From the NCBI RefSeq assembly GCF_047663525.1, contig NC_092589.1:30811001-30875000 (forward strand): a stretch of 64,000 nucleotides of DNA, written 5' to 3'. The notes below the pieces were generated by a model. The model searched no databases. It saw nothing but the letters and a program-made list of their open reading frames with translations, and was not told where the DNA came from. Each line of letters starts with the position of its first letter. Within the stretch, counting starts at the first letter, position 1. The position numbers and the translations under genes are program-made. Below, piece by piece: positions 52,501-64,000 of the stretch. The DNA is from Anas platyrhynchos (taxonomy: Eukaryota > Chordata > Aves > Anseriformes > Anatidae).

Positions 52501-55500
52501 CCTGAGCTAGCATTGAAGAGTATTTCCATATATTCAAATATTCAGTACCAGTCGTGGATTTTTCTTCCTAAGTAGGTTAATTCAGTGATTTAATAGTATT
52601 TTATCTGGGGATGTTTTGGAGTTGTATTGAAAGGTGTGAAGGACTTTTTCTAAAGAAACAAAGAAAGGAAAAACAGAGTTTGTGTTCCTCAGGGGCTGCC
52701 AACGCCATCGCTTTCATCTCCTGTGGTTCCACCGATGAAGACTTGCTGCTCTGAAAGTCCTGCCTCCCTCACCTGTGAAAGTCACGCCACTGCCTGGCAC
52801 CTTGTAGGGGAATGCAGGTGCCTTGGGTATGGAAACCAAGGTCTCCGCTGGAGGAAGCAGGCTTTCTTTATCAGCACCGGGCCCTTGAACTTGGCTTGGT
52901 GTTCAATGGCGAGCCACCGCTGAGCATGGAGCATGGGGAGAAGTACTCATGGCAACCTGTGTTGCTAGGCAGATGGATTATTGTGTTTTGTTCCTGCCAC
53001 AGTGTTCTCAGGGATCCTGGCTTCATTTCTAGATATAATTAATTGTAATAAAGTCTGAAGGTTAAAATATGTGGATCTCTAGGGCCGTTTCTGTGCCTGG
53101 GTGGGATGGGGAACAGCAACCTGGCACTTGCATGTAGAAGTGAGAGCTTTTTTCTGCTGCAGCTCTTCAAACATTGTCCCAAAGGCTAAGCACTGTCATT
53201 AGTTCCTTGACATTGAGGAATCTTGCTGAGGGGAAGAAGTGCTACTCTTTTCCTAGTAACTCTTTTTAACGTATATTTAGCCACTTTTCCCCAAATGCAA
53301 CTTTCTTGTAACTGGACAGGAGCATCTAAAGATCCATGGGATCATAGCTGTATATAAGCAACAAGCGGTATTTACCAGGGCAGTTCCAAAGGACTGAGAA
53401 GGATTTAAGATGCTGCCATTACCAGCAGACTTAGAGCCTATTTTTCCCTTCTGAGTTTTCCTTACAGACTCAGCAAATAACTGAGCTTACAACCTCTAAA
53501 CCAGCATCTCACCCTTGCTGCCTTCATCCCTATTTCTTCCTCACTTCTAATTGCATGGTACAACTTCCTGCCTGGGCCACCTCAGATGCTTGGCAGACCC
53601 TTTGCCAAATTTCTTAACATGGCAGAAGCCTATTCACGTTTTGATGGATTGTTTTTCTACTACTTCGGTGACTCATGTCTTCTCTCAATGAATGGCTCAG
53701 CTAGTACAAGGTAGGAGGAGGATGTGCGGCTGGCAGTAGTGAAGGAAGGCCAAGAACTGAAGGAACAGCTGGATTCTTCCTTTTCAGCAGCATTGAACTC
53801 CTTGTGTCCCATGGAAATACACCATCTGATACAATATTTAAGGGATCAGCTTTTGGGCTTCAGGGTGTAAGTATTTGTTTGTTACCTGTATGAAGAATTA
53901 AAGGAACTTTCTTGTCAATTTATGTGCTTTTTGCTGTTCTGTAGGTCAGAGCAGGAAGATTTTTATTTTTCAAAAAGAAAACAGTAAGATGACAGAAAAG
54001 GTTAATAAGAAAATGCCAGCAATCTGGAAGAAGTCAATGGTAGAACCATTAATGGGATGCTTTTTGTCTGGCTCTACCACTCTCTTAGACTTCTTGTCAT
54101 CTGGTCCAAGGATCAAGGTCTGCGGTAACAATGCAAACAAGCCAAAAGAGAAGCTGTGTCCCCTACCACGCGTCAAGGAACAAGGTAGCCGCTCTTAATG
54201 TAATTTACCCAAAATTTGAAGGAAGGACACAGCTTAGGCAAGGTATGATGGAGTCTTTTTCTTATTTTTATCTGCTTGCTGTATATTGTTTAGGTCAACA
54301 GATACGTTTAGATAATACTCTGTTTTGAAGAAGCTGTTTCTGAGTCACTCAAATCAGCAGCTGATCCCGGAGAAAGAGTGGAACAGCTATGCAATATGCA
54401 CTTGGTGAAAAATGGTTCTGCAACACAGAAACACCTTCTGATTGGTAGGGCTGCGCCCTTTCAGCTGCAGAGGAGTTAAAGGTAGACTCCCGTCACAGAA
54501 CCATAGCTATTACTTTACTTTCTCTCCGATGGAAAAATTAATACACTTACTTGTGTTTTCAGTTTTTCAGTCCCAAAGAACCCACAGAGGGAGTTCCATA
54601 CTTAAAGTCTTCAGCAACTGGTCGGAGCAAAGATGTGTCCAAACACTGCAATCCCGAAACCATGGGGGAACAGTCCTTCACGAGATGTTACTATTCCTCC
54701 TTGAACTACTTTATCTATTATATCACTTCTCCCATTTTAGAGCTGTTTTTTGTGCTGAGCAAAATTTCTGAACATATGCATGGAAAATACACAAAACGTG
54801 TGATAAGACCCTGATAGCTGAGAGAAATGTATGCGATGCAATTAGGCGCAGAGGCAAGGGTACCTTACCGCTATTAGACGTCAGTGGCTTCAGGCTTTGT
54901 ATCAGCAATGCTGGTGCCTTCCGTATTTTTCCCTGAGATATTTTTTGACATTTTTAAAATGAAAAATTACAAGTTTAAAAGGGTATGTTCTCTTCAGAGG
55001 AGCTCTTTAAAGATCTTGCATGCAGCAGCTGATATTTCAAGCTGTTGAATTAGTAGTTCTGGGTTTCCTTTTGTACTTGCCTGTGCCAAAATGCGATTAG
55101 TTGTTTCAGCCCACTCATACCCTTGGTTTGAGATGTCTGTGCATTAAGTTAGAAGGGAAACAGTCATGTGGTTCAGGTCCAATATTTGATCTGCATTATA
55201 ATTGTTAACATTTTTTTTCCTACATAGATTTTTCAAGATACGTTGCCAGGAAATTTTAAAGTGGTGAGTTCTCATTTTGAAGTGCTTTCTCATTCCATAT
55301 TTTGTTTTGCTTCTGGAGACAGACAAGACATCAAAACCTTGTATGTCAGGAATTGGGGGGAAGAAAGGGAAACAGGTGCTGACATTTGGCTGCAAGCTAT
55401 TCAAAACAATAGGAAATTCTGGGCTGGAACAGGCGATACAGGCAAAGCACTTGGACTTACAGTAATTGTCCTGAGTGGAACCCCAACAGCATAGGCAGGA

Positions 55501-55997
55501 GAGTGTGAAATACTGTTTGCTGAAATTAGTAATAGCTGTAAGGGACAAAAGATTTTGCAGCTAGGCTAGGGGTGTCAAACTTACCAAGTATAAAATTCCA
55601 GGATTTGACTAGTATTTTTATATGTTTGGAATAAAGCTCTCCCAAAGGAGCTATTGTAGCAGAGAACAAGGGTCTGAGTCAGCTGCTACAATAGGACATA
55701 CCGTGGTGAACGCACCATGACATATCTGTTGCGTACTTCACAATTTCCCTTTTCTTTCCGGCTTTTACACCCTGTTTTTGTTCCAATCAGTCTTGGAGGA
55801 AACTGAGATAAGTATATATGAAATATGGAAATCTGGTGAGGAAAGCCAAGTCAAAGCCCTGGTGAAATTGCTGGGAAGATGTTAAAACTTAAGTGTCCTG
55901 AGTGGAATGACTGCCTTACCACTTCACATTTGTGACAACTCACATCAAGCCAAAAACTACTGTAAAAACACAAGATTGCTCTTTGCTAAATCAGATA

Positions 55998-56270
55998 AAT
56001 GACAGGACAAGGGGGAATGTGTTTAAACTAAAAGAGGGGAGATTTAGATTAGAGGTTAAGAGGAAATTCTTGACTCAGAGGGTGGTGAGGCACTCGAACA
56101 GGCTGCCCAAAGGAGCTGTGGATGTCCCATCCCTGGAGATGTTCAAGGCCAGGTTAGATGAGCCCTTGAGCAACCTGATCTAGTGGGTGGCATTCCTGCC
56201 TATGGCAGGTGGGTTGTAACTAGATGATCTTTGAGGCTCATTCCAACCCAAGCCATTCTATGATTCTATG
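55998..56270 (+). mobile_element. CR1 LINE, 3' end only
   Basis: Bases 56000-56183 still read, without interruption, as the C-terminal end of a CR1 reverse transcriptase, with NDRTRGN, then QRVVRHSNRLP and a TAG stop. They are followed by a short 3' UTR and the ATTCTATGATTCTATG tail (56255-56270). It is heavily 5'-truncated and cannot be active. It looks less decayed than the copy at 7.2-7.7 kb. Confidence 0.92.
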
Positions 56271-57939
56271 AAGACTCTCAATAAATTTACACAATAAGCA
56301 ATGTCTGTATGTATTCTAAAGCTGAATGTTGTTCTGGGGTATGGGTTTGGCATGAAAACCTAAATGACTGTAAAAGTATTTTTTAAAGCATTTATTAGGG
56401 GAATCTGGTAAACACTTTGAATTAACTTGACATTTGTAGAAGAGCTCTAAATGTCCTATGATGAGTCAGGTGATCTGGAAAATGACATAAGAAGTATAAC
56501 GCTTGGGTGCAATACTGAAGAACATGAAATTTCACATTTAGAGTTGGAGAGGGAAGTAATAAAAAACAATGTATTTTGTACTTCTGTTTGGTTTCAAACA
56601 TACTGCTGATCAACTACAATAGATCTACAACCATAAAAGATGAAGGTTTTGTGCGTAGAGGTGTTGAGGGAATAAGAAATGGGACTGCAAACTGAAAAAT
56701 AAGGGCTTTTCCTTCGGCTGCTACATTCTCTAGATTTGGCTTCTGTGTTGTTCTCACCAAAACTTCTGTTATCTGCTTGAGAGGAAACAAATCCGTGCTA
56801 CTCATGTCATCAAACACATACTTTGAAATATATGGTTACTTTAATAAACTGTTAAAGTCTATAGATAACCATTTGGAGTGATCAGCTTTGTTAGAGAGTA
56901 TAATCATGCGTTTTCCCCACTGAGTAATTGCAAGTTCTCTTGGGTATCTATTATATCCTCTTTACTCTGAGCTATGTTCAATAAAAACACAGAAATAAGT
57001 GGCTGAAAGGCACTGAAGGCACTGAGGATTGCTATTTCCTGCAAATAGCAAATCTTGTAAAAAAAGTAAGTGATTTTTTAGAGAAAAGAAGCCCTATTTT
57101 TTATTTTATTTTAATTTTTATTTGTATTATTCTAGTCCTACATTAATACTGAACACCTCGAAGCTGTCTGTTCAAGAGGTGGATGTGAGTGTGGAGGAGG
57201 CATTATCCAAATAGGTTTTACAAAATTTTAACATCTGACATGCAAGCACCTGCTGTGGTGAGGACATTCTAGTTCTAGGAATTTCCTCCCCAGATTTCTG
57301 TGAGTGTATGGCTGCATCTTGTTGGAATGTTCATATTTGTATTTTTTTCTACTTTCATAGTTGTTTCAGAGTTGGAAGAACCATGCATTGCAAATACGTC
57401 TGCTAAAATACACAGCTATATTTAAACTGCGAAGTTTTATTTAATATCACTGAGAATATTTTAGCTGTTTCAGAGCGATGGTATTTAGAATAAAATGTTC
57501 TTTCACTTTGCAAAGCCCAGATACACAGAAATCTCTGCAGTTGCTGGGAAAACGAGCAAGAAAGGAGCGTTGTGAAATGGCAGAGTGCTGGGGCTGGCCC
57601 ACGGCCTCCCTGCCAGGACAGCAGCGTGAGCACCTGCTCAAGCCTGGTGCAGGTTTTGGTGGTGCTTTCTGTTTTCTGCCACCTTGCATGGCAGGAGCAA
57701 TGCCCAAAACCCTGCTTGGGATGGTGGGGACCACGGGTGTGGGGTTCCTGGTGGCCGCGGGCCAGTTGCAGCCTGCACGCCCGGGCTCCAAGTTTGGGGT
57801 GCGATGGATGTTTTGGGGCGTCAGTGCTTGGGGCTGTGGCTGGCTGCCCTTCAAAACAAGCAGTGCAATATCGGAGCTGTGACACGCGGATCAGCCGTGC
57901 TTTATTTCACTTTGCTCTGAGCAGCCTCCATGAAGGCCG
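56271..57939. other. Non-coding flank before the EFCAB2 CpG island
   Basis: This is AT-rich sequence, becoming GC-richer after about 57560. A 134-codon frame at 57478-57882 is open but overlaps other open frames on both strands and resembles no family, so I do not call a gene. Confidence 0.55.
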
Positions 57940-58094
57940 CAACTGCTCGCCAGGGCGGGGGGGTGGCGAGATGGCCGCGCCTGGCAGCCGAGACCGGGGC
58001 GGCGGCCGCGGCCCTCCTCAGCCGCCGCTCCCCGGGGGCCGCCCGGCCCCGTCCCGCCCGGGGCAGCCATGGCGAGAGGGCCGCTGAGGCACGG

Positions 58095-58108
58095 GTCGCC
58101 ATGGCGAC
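58095..58108. promoter_or_regulatory. Perfect RFX X-box (GTCGCCATGGCGAC)
   Basis: This 14-base perfect palindrome fits the X-box pattern GTYNCC-AT-RGNRAC bound by RFX factors, the master regulators of ciliary genes. It lies 17 bases before the proposed EFCAB2 start codon. EFCAB2 is an axonemal protein, so both the site and its place make sense. It also contains an ATG that is out of frame with the gene. Confidence 0.65.
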
Positions 58109-58125
58109 GGCGGGGGGGCGCTGCC

Positions 58126-58153
58126 ATGGCGGAGCAGGAGGGGAACGGCGAGG
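58126..58153 (+). CDS. EFCAB2: EFCAB2 (DRC8), probable coding exon 1, partial gene
   Basis: The frame MAEQEGNGE ends in phase 1 at a GTAAGG donor. EFCAB2 is an EF-hand protein and subunit 8 of the nexin-dynein regulatory complex, which controls axonemal dynein bending. The human protein also starts with a short charged MADEKD-like leader before the EF hands. An ATG at 58069 is in the same frame and would add 19 residues. I prefer 58126 because the X-box between them suggests transcription begins near or after it, and because the resulting leader resembles the human one. No EF-hand exon occurs up to 64000, so the rest lies beyond the window. The assignment rests mainly on synteny and promoter type. 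A non-coding or different gene is possible. Confidence 0.6.
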
Positions 58154-61100
58154 GTAAGGGCGGGCGGGCGGCAGAGCCCCGCTGCCGGGGGAAGGCAGAA
58201 CCTGTGCCGCCGCTGGCACCGGGGCTTATTTATAGAGGCAGGCGCGTTGTGCTGCCAGAGCCTGGGTTTGTGGGGTAAAGGTGATGCCTCCTGGGGGGGC
58301 TGAGTGTGGCGGCGAGAAGAGCACGCTGTCTGAAGAAGGGTGTTGGGGATGCCTTGATCCCTCCCTGCCACAAACCGTGCGAGGCGTAATACCGCAGGGA
58401 TTCTGAGTGCTGCATTCAAAATATTGTAAATAATGGATTATTTCACATCAATTAGTAAAGGCTGTGCTCTCTGTAGGAAAGTCCTGTGTAAGGCACTGTG
58501 GATAATGCTGAACGAGTGAGTTGAGCTTGGTAGAAGTATCTCTACGACATGCTTTGCGATATCGATACACTGGATAAATTAAGAGTTAAGACCGATGTCC
58601 CTTCAGTGAGGTCGGTTCTAACTATGTTATCTCTTTTGTATTGTTTTTCATGTATGTTTTGTCTTGGAAATGCATATTTTTAGCATCCTTCCAGCGTTAC
58701 AAAAGAAGCTGAGGCACGGTGCTGGCAGAGGTAGCTGGAGATTATAGGCTAAGAGTCTAGAAGTCTGCTGAGCCATCTGAGAGGAGGGAGTCTGGCCTTC
58801 TGGCAGGGTAACAGGGCTGGGAACTTCTGCCTTCATACATATTTTGGGCAGCTGTACATACGATATTGAGCTCTTGCACCATTTTGTTAATCCATGGACA
58901 GAAACTCCTGGAGTAAGAAGATGGCTTTTTGATTGCTTGATTAATGGCCTTTAATGTATTTTTTATAGTTCAAAAATACTTTTAAAGAAATTGAAGTACT
59001 ATATTTGTAAAGACAGACTCTTTTGTTGACTTTTTTTTTTTTTATTTTATTTACTTAAAAGTGTTCTAACATCCTGTAAAACAATATTCCCGATAGAGCA
59101 TAAGATGTAATCATCTAGAGGAATATTATGCTGTCATCCTAAATAGCTGTGACCCCAAAACTCAGTTACCAGCCTTTCCAGACTTCCCAATAGATCATGG
59201 GAAAGTGACATACCAGGGTTTGGCTTCCTCTCTGCAGAATGAGGACAATGACCCATGCCACACGGATAATGCAAGGACGAGGCACCTAGCTTACCTTCAG
59301 GCACTCGTCAGAATCTCACTCTGTTAGTAGGCAGACCAGTTGCTTATTGCTTTATGAAGGCAATTATAAAGAAGTCTCATTATTATAAATGTGATTGAGG
59401 CAAACTAACAGTCAGTGTCTCATTAAACTGCAGAAGCAATCCCATAAAAGTAAGATGCTCATATCCATTTCAGAATTGCTATTAATCTTCTTGCAGGTAG
59501 CAGTTTGAGGGTTAATTAGGATCCCAAGTTCTGGATTCACGCACTGATCACGCTTGCTTCTGACAAGCATTCCACATATACACAAACTGCAGGTTTTACT
59601 TTATGATGTCTCAAACCAAACAATAACATTAGTTGTATTTTCAACTAATTAGTCTTTAGGGTATTCCTCTTGGTTCATCGTAGAACTGCAGTTTCACCAA
59701 CTTTCATGGTAAAGGTTTCCCTTAGGTCCTATTAGTTTCAAGCTTTGTCTTCTTCAGAGTTAAAATGTCTGCTTAAATGTTTTACAGATGTACAAGATGT
59801 ACACAAGAAAAAAAAAAAGTGAAAGGTCAAATGCTGCAACCTCTTGTGCATAACATTGCTCACATAAGTGTTACTCCCTAACTTACATAGTTCTCATGAA
59901 TAAAATCTTGCTTGTGCGTGTGTTAACACCATGCCCATACTGTCTGGAGCTGTATGTTTTATGCATGAATTTATGTCCCTACATTTGTGCTTTCAGCATT
60001 GTTGAATGTTTTTTTATATCCATCTGATTACATTAGACAGTTTGCTTCATCTTTCTCTTTTGCATATTTGTTTGTATCCTTTTTCTATCATTCTATTTCT
60101 TTCATTTTTTTTTCTTGCTACTTAATTCAGTCTGTCTGTTCTTCCATTTGCTCTCAGATACTTTCTTTATAATTTGACAGAACATGTCAGATTTTCTAAG
60201 TTTTAATATCTCTGATCTCAATACTGATGTTACTGGAACCTGAAAGTAAAATGTCAGACCGGTAGTGCCTGAAGTAAAACTAGACAGAAGACAAGACATA
60301 TTTTTCTCCAGCTGGGATTTAAGAAATTCCATGAGAGTACATAAAAGAGAGAACGCTCAGTGTTCCTGTATCATCACGGTAATGTTGTGTAAGTGATCAG
60401 TATTAGAGTTTTTCTAAGACCATATTCTTTGTGCCAGCACGTACTTAAAATGCAATTTAGACGTCACGAATTTTAATCCAAAAGGAAGTAGATTAAATAG
60501 TCTGAGCTTCTCTTTCCCACACTTAACACCCCTATGAAACTGAATAACTGTTTCTGGATAATGGAGATCTTCCAAAAAATACCTGATGGTGATGTAAAGA
60601 CGAGGAGATGGAGAATAACTGTTCTGTGGTGATTATTTTCTCTGGTAAATAATTACTAGTTGTTCTGGGTAATTTAAATTACAGCTGCAGCATGTAATCA
60701 GTCCTCACAGATCCTTTTCCCCACTAGTGAAACACTCACACTGAGGCTGTCAGCGGAGATAGGAAAGAATTTTTACCTCTCTTTTAGTGCCTGAGATAAA
60801 TATAGCAACAATGTGTTGAGTCATACATATATCTGCTCTTTAACTGCCCTGGTTTGCCACCTGGCACGCTGGTGAAATCAGAGATGTACTGCAGTTTACA
60901 TTTGGGAGGAACAAGCTGCACGGCCCATTCAGCTATTACCTTCTGGCAAAGAGGCAGAGTTGCCACTGCTTCGCTTGCCCCGCTCGATCTTCCTACACTG
61001 GGGGATCTAAACTTTCCCTTTGCCTGTATCGCCGTGGTCTGCGTGGAGTCTGTCTTTGCTGCAGGGATTAAAAATGCTCTCTTGCTGTTCGTTCCATTTT

Positions 61101-62149
61101 AATCGTTGTGAGTCCAAGCTTAAAGAGCCCAGTGGCTGCCACGAGCACTGTAGGCAGTCACAACCACTAATTCTGCTCAGAGCACACTTAATTAACACAA
61201 GAGTTTCAAACCTGACACAGCAAAGTGCTTAAGCTGTGTACGGCTTTGGGGAATCCCACTGAATGCGATAACATGATGCACGTGGTGCTAAGCACATGAG
61301 TACATCTAGGTGTCTTGCTATGCTGAGGATTTTAAAATGTTTTCTTTGGTTTTCATGAGTAAGAATCAGCATATGAAAGTACAAAAGTTACGGATTAAGT
61401 ACTCTCAACAAACCTTCAAGCTAAAGTAGTTCATCAGATAAATTCTTTCTAATTATGAAAGCGACTGTTTCGTTTGTGCCAAAAAATACAACTCTAGTGT
61501 AAGTTGTTAAAACAAGTAGCTTTCTTAGGGCTCAAGCAAGGCATATTTCAACTGTAGAAGAATTTCTATGGGAAGAATATATGAGATCACTTAAGAAATC
61601 ACTTTGGAATTTACAGATGGGCACTGTGAATATTTTTATTTCTTCTTGTTGATATTCCTGTGAGAAGCTATTTGAGGAGAAAGGTTTATAGCTTTCATTA
61701 GATAGTAATGCAGTTTAACATGCACCTTGACGTCAATTTGAGTTATATTTTAGCATTTTATACTTGAGACTGAAATAAAATATAAATTATGTCCATCTTT
61801 CCTGGACAAACACAGGCGGTAGATCCCTGATCCTCTGGGCTCTACTGCAGTAAAAGTTACTTCAAATGCATGTAGAATAGGTAGTTGCAGATTGACAGGT
61901 TTCTTGTTTCCATAGCACATGAAATAGCAGAAGTTTTCAGTTTGGTTCTACTTCTAGCTGACTTACTGAATACAAAATTAGCTGGTTTGCAGAAAGGCTT
62001 TAAACTTTTTTGTCTTTTAGACAATGCCAACCAGCAGATATGCAGTGCTGACAGGGAGCTAGAAAACTCCCACAAATTCTCTCTCCAACAATAGTTAGCA
62101 TGTTATTAAGAATTTCAATGTCTACATACTAATTATTCTGAGATCTGAG

Positions 62150-62175
62150 TTTTTTTTTTTTTTTTTTTTTTTTTT
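62150..62175. repeat. Poly-T tract, 26 bases
   Basis: This is an uninterrupted T run on the plus strand, followed by CCTCCCAG. It mimics a splice acceptor, but no conserved exon follows. Confidence 0.9.
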
Positions 62176-62529
62176 CCTCCCAGTTCAGGAGCACCTATAC
62201 TGTATGTGAGCAGGTACTGTTTCATTGCTGTTGGCAGTAAGATTTGGCAGGGGGAAGGTGATGGGAAGTAATCGTGGAAGTGATGTCCCAGCCCAGCCTG
62301 TGCAGAGCCTGCAGGGGTAAAGGGCAGGGGGTCCCCAAACCCAAACCTGGCTCTGGTCAGTTTGGAGGCAGGACTGTGTGCTACATGACAGGTCCCACAG
62401 GGGATTTTTATGCACGGTCTTTAACTGTAAGTATCAATCTTTAAAGCAGAATACAGATTCTCTCTCTTTGGGTATGTGAGATAGCTACTGCTCAACGTGA
62501 TGTAGGTGCAGGTAGTACATGATAGCCCC

Positions 62530-62590
62530 ATGAATGTAAGATTGGAAGGGATTTCCTTGTGTCCAGCCTGCTGTTGCAAACAACTTTTAC
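62530..62590 (-). mobile_element. Possible decayed CR1 3'-end fragment
   Basis: The plus strand contains GATTGGAAGGGATTTCC followed by GTGTCCAGCCTGCTG. This resembles the reverse-complement CR1 tail (GGTTGGAAGGGACCT...GTCCAACCCCCTGCT) at reduced identity. It is too short and diverged to be sure. Confidence 0.35.
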
Positions 62591-64000
62591 AAGTCACTTT
62601 CACAGACTTACCAAACTGCATCTTAAAACTGATAAGGATTTTTGTGTTGCTGGTTTAAGTTGACAGAAGTTTCTGGACTGTTACTGCTGATGATCAGGTT
62701 AAAATTAGACAAGAATTCTGAAATGTATCCACGGACAGCTTGTATTCCTTGGTTTTTATTTTTTGTACTTGCCAACCTTCTTCATTTCTTTATAGAAATG
62801 TCTTATCCCCCATTGACGGTAAATGTAAACGTCTTAAATCAGTCAGCTGAAAAGCTGTTCATATTCAAACTATTACTCTTAGGCAAACAGAAAATTGGAG
62901 GTTGATGTTCATTCATGATATGTAAAGAAAAGTGGTTTAGCACAGCAAGCGATACTTTCAAGGCAGCTCCTTAAAAGCAAGCAGCTGCACCAAGCCCCTG
63001 TAAATCCCTTGCCAGTTCGTTTCACTTTCACACTCTTCCTTTGGTCCAAGTCCTCACCCCAGAGCAGAGCAGATAGAATTGCAACCAGCATAGAGGTGGT
63101 GTTTGTTAACCCATTTGAGACCCTGTCAGGAAACTTCGAGGAGCTGAGGTATGTAGCAGCATGGTAGCAGCAGGTCTTAAAAGTCATCCTGTAAAGCCCT
63201 GGTTCTCACCTTTTATCTTAGACAGTTGCATGTCTTTCAGAGGAACAAAGTTCACACACTGCTCTATTCTAGCAGCGCTATTGTTAAACTTTCTGCTAGT
63301 TTATGTTGGAAATAAATTACTTCAAGAGCTCTAATATCCATGTGATTCTCACCTCCGCTTCATGACCACCTCAGCAGTCAGATCAGCAGAGGCAGTTTGC
63401 TGCTTTGCTGCAATTTGGTGTGAATTCGGTCTTGGAGTTGTCCCTTAGGGCTGTACCACCCGCTTCTGTGGCCAGCCCTGCAGAGAGCCCAGGGAAAACA
63501 GAGGCAAATGCCTTCAGGGACCGTGCAGTACGGCAGCACGGGCTGCTTTCTGCCTCTGCTGCAGCCGGTGCTAGCTCTTACCTTTCAGAGGCAGCTGGAG
63601 CTACAGCAAGGCTCTGAGCATTGCCAGCAGAGCTATATATCCTTGCAGGGCACTTTGCCGCTGGTGATGAAAGAGAATATAAGTATGGGCGAGACATCAC
63701 TCTTTCATTAGCTCCCAGGTGTGGCTGAGATGAAAGATACAGAACAAATTGCAGCGGTGGAGATTGTTGTTTTTGCCAGCTCGGAGCTGCAACAGGAGTG
63801 CTGACTGGAACAACTGCCAGAGTTGGGAATTTAGGGATGTGCAAGACATCCCTAATGGAGATTTATGCTGAGCTTATCTCTGCCTGATGAAAAGGGAGTC
63901 AGCGTGCACCTGGTATTGACTTTAAAATAAGTGTGGCAATTATTTTTGCAGCCTAACAAACCTCAAGTGCTGGCATTTCTTTCACTTCACTCTAGGAAGG

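Larger units (their letters stand above)
38131..55997. other. Gene desert between HNRNPU and EFCAB2
   Basis: About 18 kb lies here without a recognisable protein gene on either strand. It holds simple repeats (poly-A of 47 bases at 42440-42486, poly-T at 46550-46574 and 46804-46822) and a pyrimidine-rich tract at 46860-47060. It also has one exon-like segment at 46581-46689 and a GC-richer patch near 45.3-46.0 kb, whose longest frame (197 residues, minus strand) resembles nothing known. Distal regulatory elements or non-coding RNA exons are possible but not identifiable here. Confidence 0.6.
57940..58330 (+). promoter_or_regulatory. EFCAB2: CpG island promoter, probable EFCAB2 promoter
   Basis: A sharply bounded CpG-dense segment surrounds a short Ala/Glu-rich start and a GTAAGG donor. 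Its position to the right of HNRNPU and its + orientation match EFCAB2 in human. It contains a perfect X-box palindrome at 58095-58108. Confidence 0.75.
58154..64000 (+). other. EFCAB2: Probable EFCAB2 intron 1 (continues past the window)
   Basis: No exon with EF-hand signature or conserved frame was found here. Contents include a pyrimidine-rich tract at about 60000-60170, a poly-T tract at 62150-62175, a palindromic CRE at 61728-61735 and a possible weak CR1 scrap near 62530-62590. Confidence 0.5.

Noticed and set aside
55932-56183. 83-codon frame as a host gene
   Set aside because: Its C-terminal two thirds are the tail of a CR1 reverse transcriptase, so it is part of the LINE fragment.
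57478-57882. 134-codon plus-strand frame next to the EFCAB2 CpG island
   Set aside because: It has no family resemblance, an opposite-strand frame of equal length overlaps it, and it ends at the island edge without a donor that fits EFCAB2.

Overview
The window looks like nuclear DNA from a bird. It has small GT-AG introns, CpG-island promoters, and CR1 LINE fragments ending in the avian-type ATTCTATG octamer repeat. The gene content and order (COX20 >, < HNRNPU, EFCAB2 >) match the human 1q44 block. A galliform such as chicken is plausible, but I cannot fix the species from the sequence alone.

Layout, left to right. Bases 1-9600 hold no recognisable exon, only one truncated CR1 element near 7.2-7.7 kb. 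A CpG island at about 9.6-10.0 kb is the promoter of COX20. Its four coding exons (9955-12745, + strand) rebuild a complete 117-residue cytochrome c oxidase assembly factor. Bases 13.36-24.2 kb are a gene-free gap between two convergent genes. HNRNPU fills 24.2-37.7 kb on the minus strand. All 14 coding exons join in frame into an 841-residue protein with SAP, acidic, SPRY, P-loop kinase-like and RGG regions. Its promoter lies in a large CpG island (about 36.0-38.1 kb). Bases 38.1-57.9 kb are a gene desert with simple repeats and a second CR1 tail at 56.0-56.27 kb. A third CpG island at 57.94-58.3 kb carries the probable first exon of EFCAB2 (DRC8, a ciliary dynein-regulatory-complex subunit). 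The rest of the window is then its first intron.

The three genes do not form a pathway. COX20 is mitochondrial, HNRNPU is a nuclear RNA/chromatin scaffold protein, and EFCAB2 is axonemal. Their promoters differ accordingly: an NRF1-like site at COX20, E2F/ETS-CRE/CTCGCGAG motifs at HNRNPU, and a perfect RFX X-box palindrome at EFCAB2.

I found no undescribed multi-gene system. The most useful leads are the X-box at EFCAB2, a non-canonical GC-AG intron in HNRNPU, an intronic ETS-CRE composite site that may mark a second or antisense promoter, and the replaced caspase-cleavage tetrapeptide in HNRNPU. Most long open frames in the GC-rich areas are CpG-island shadows and were left out.
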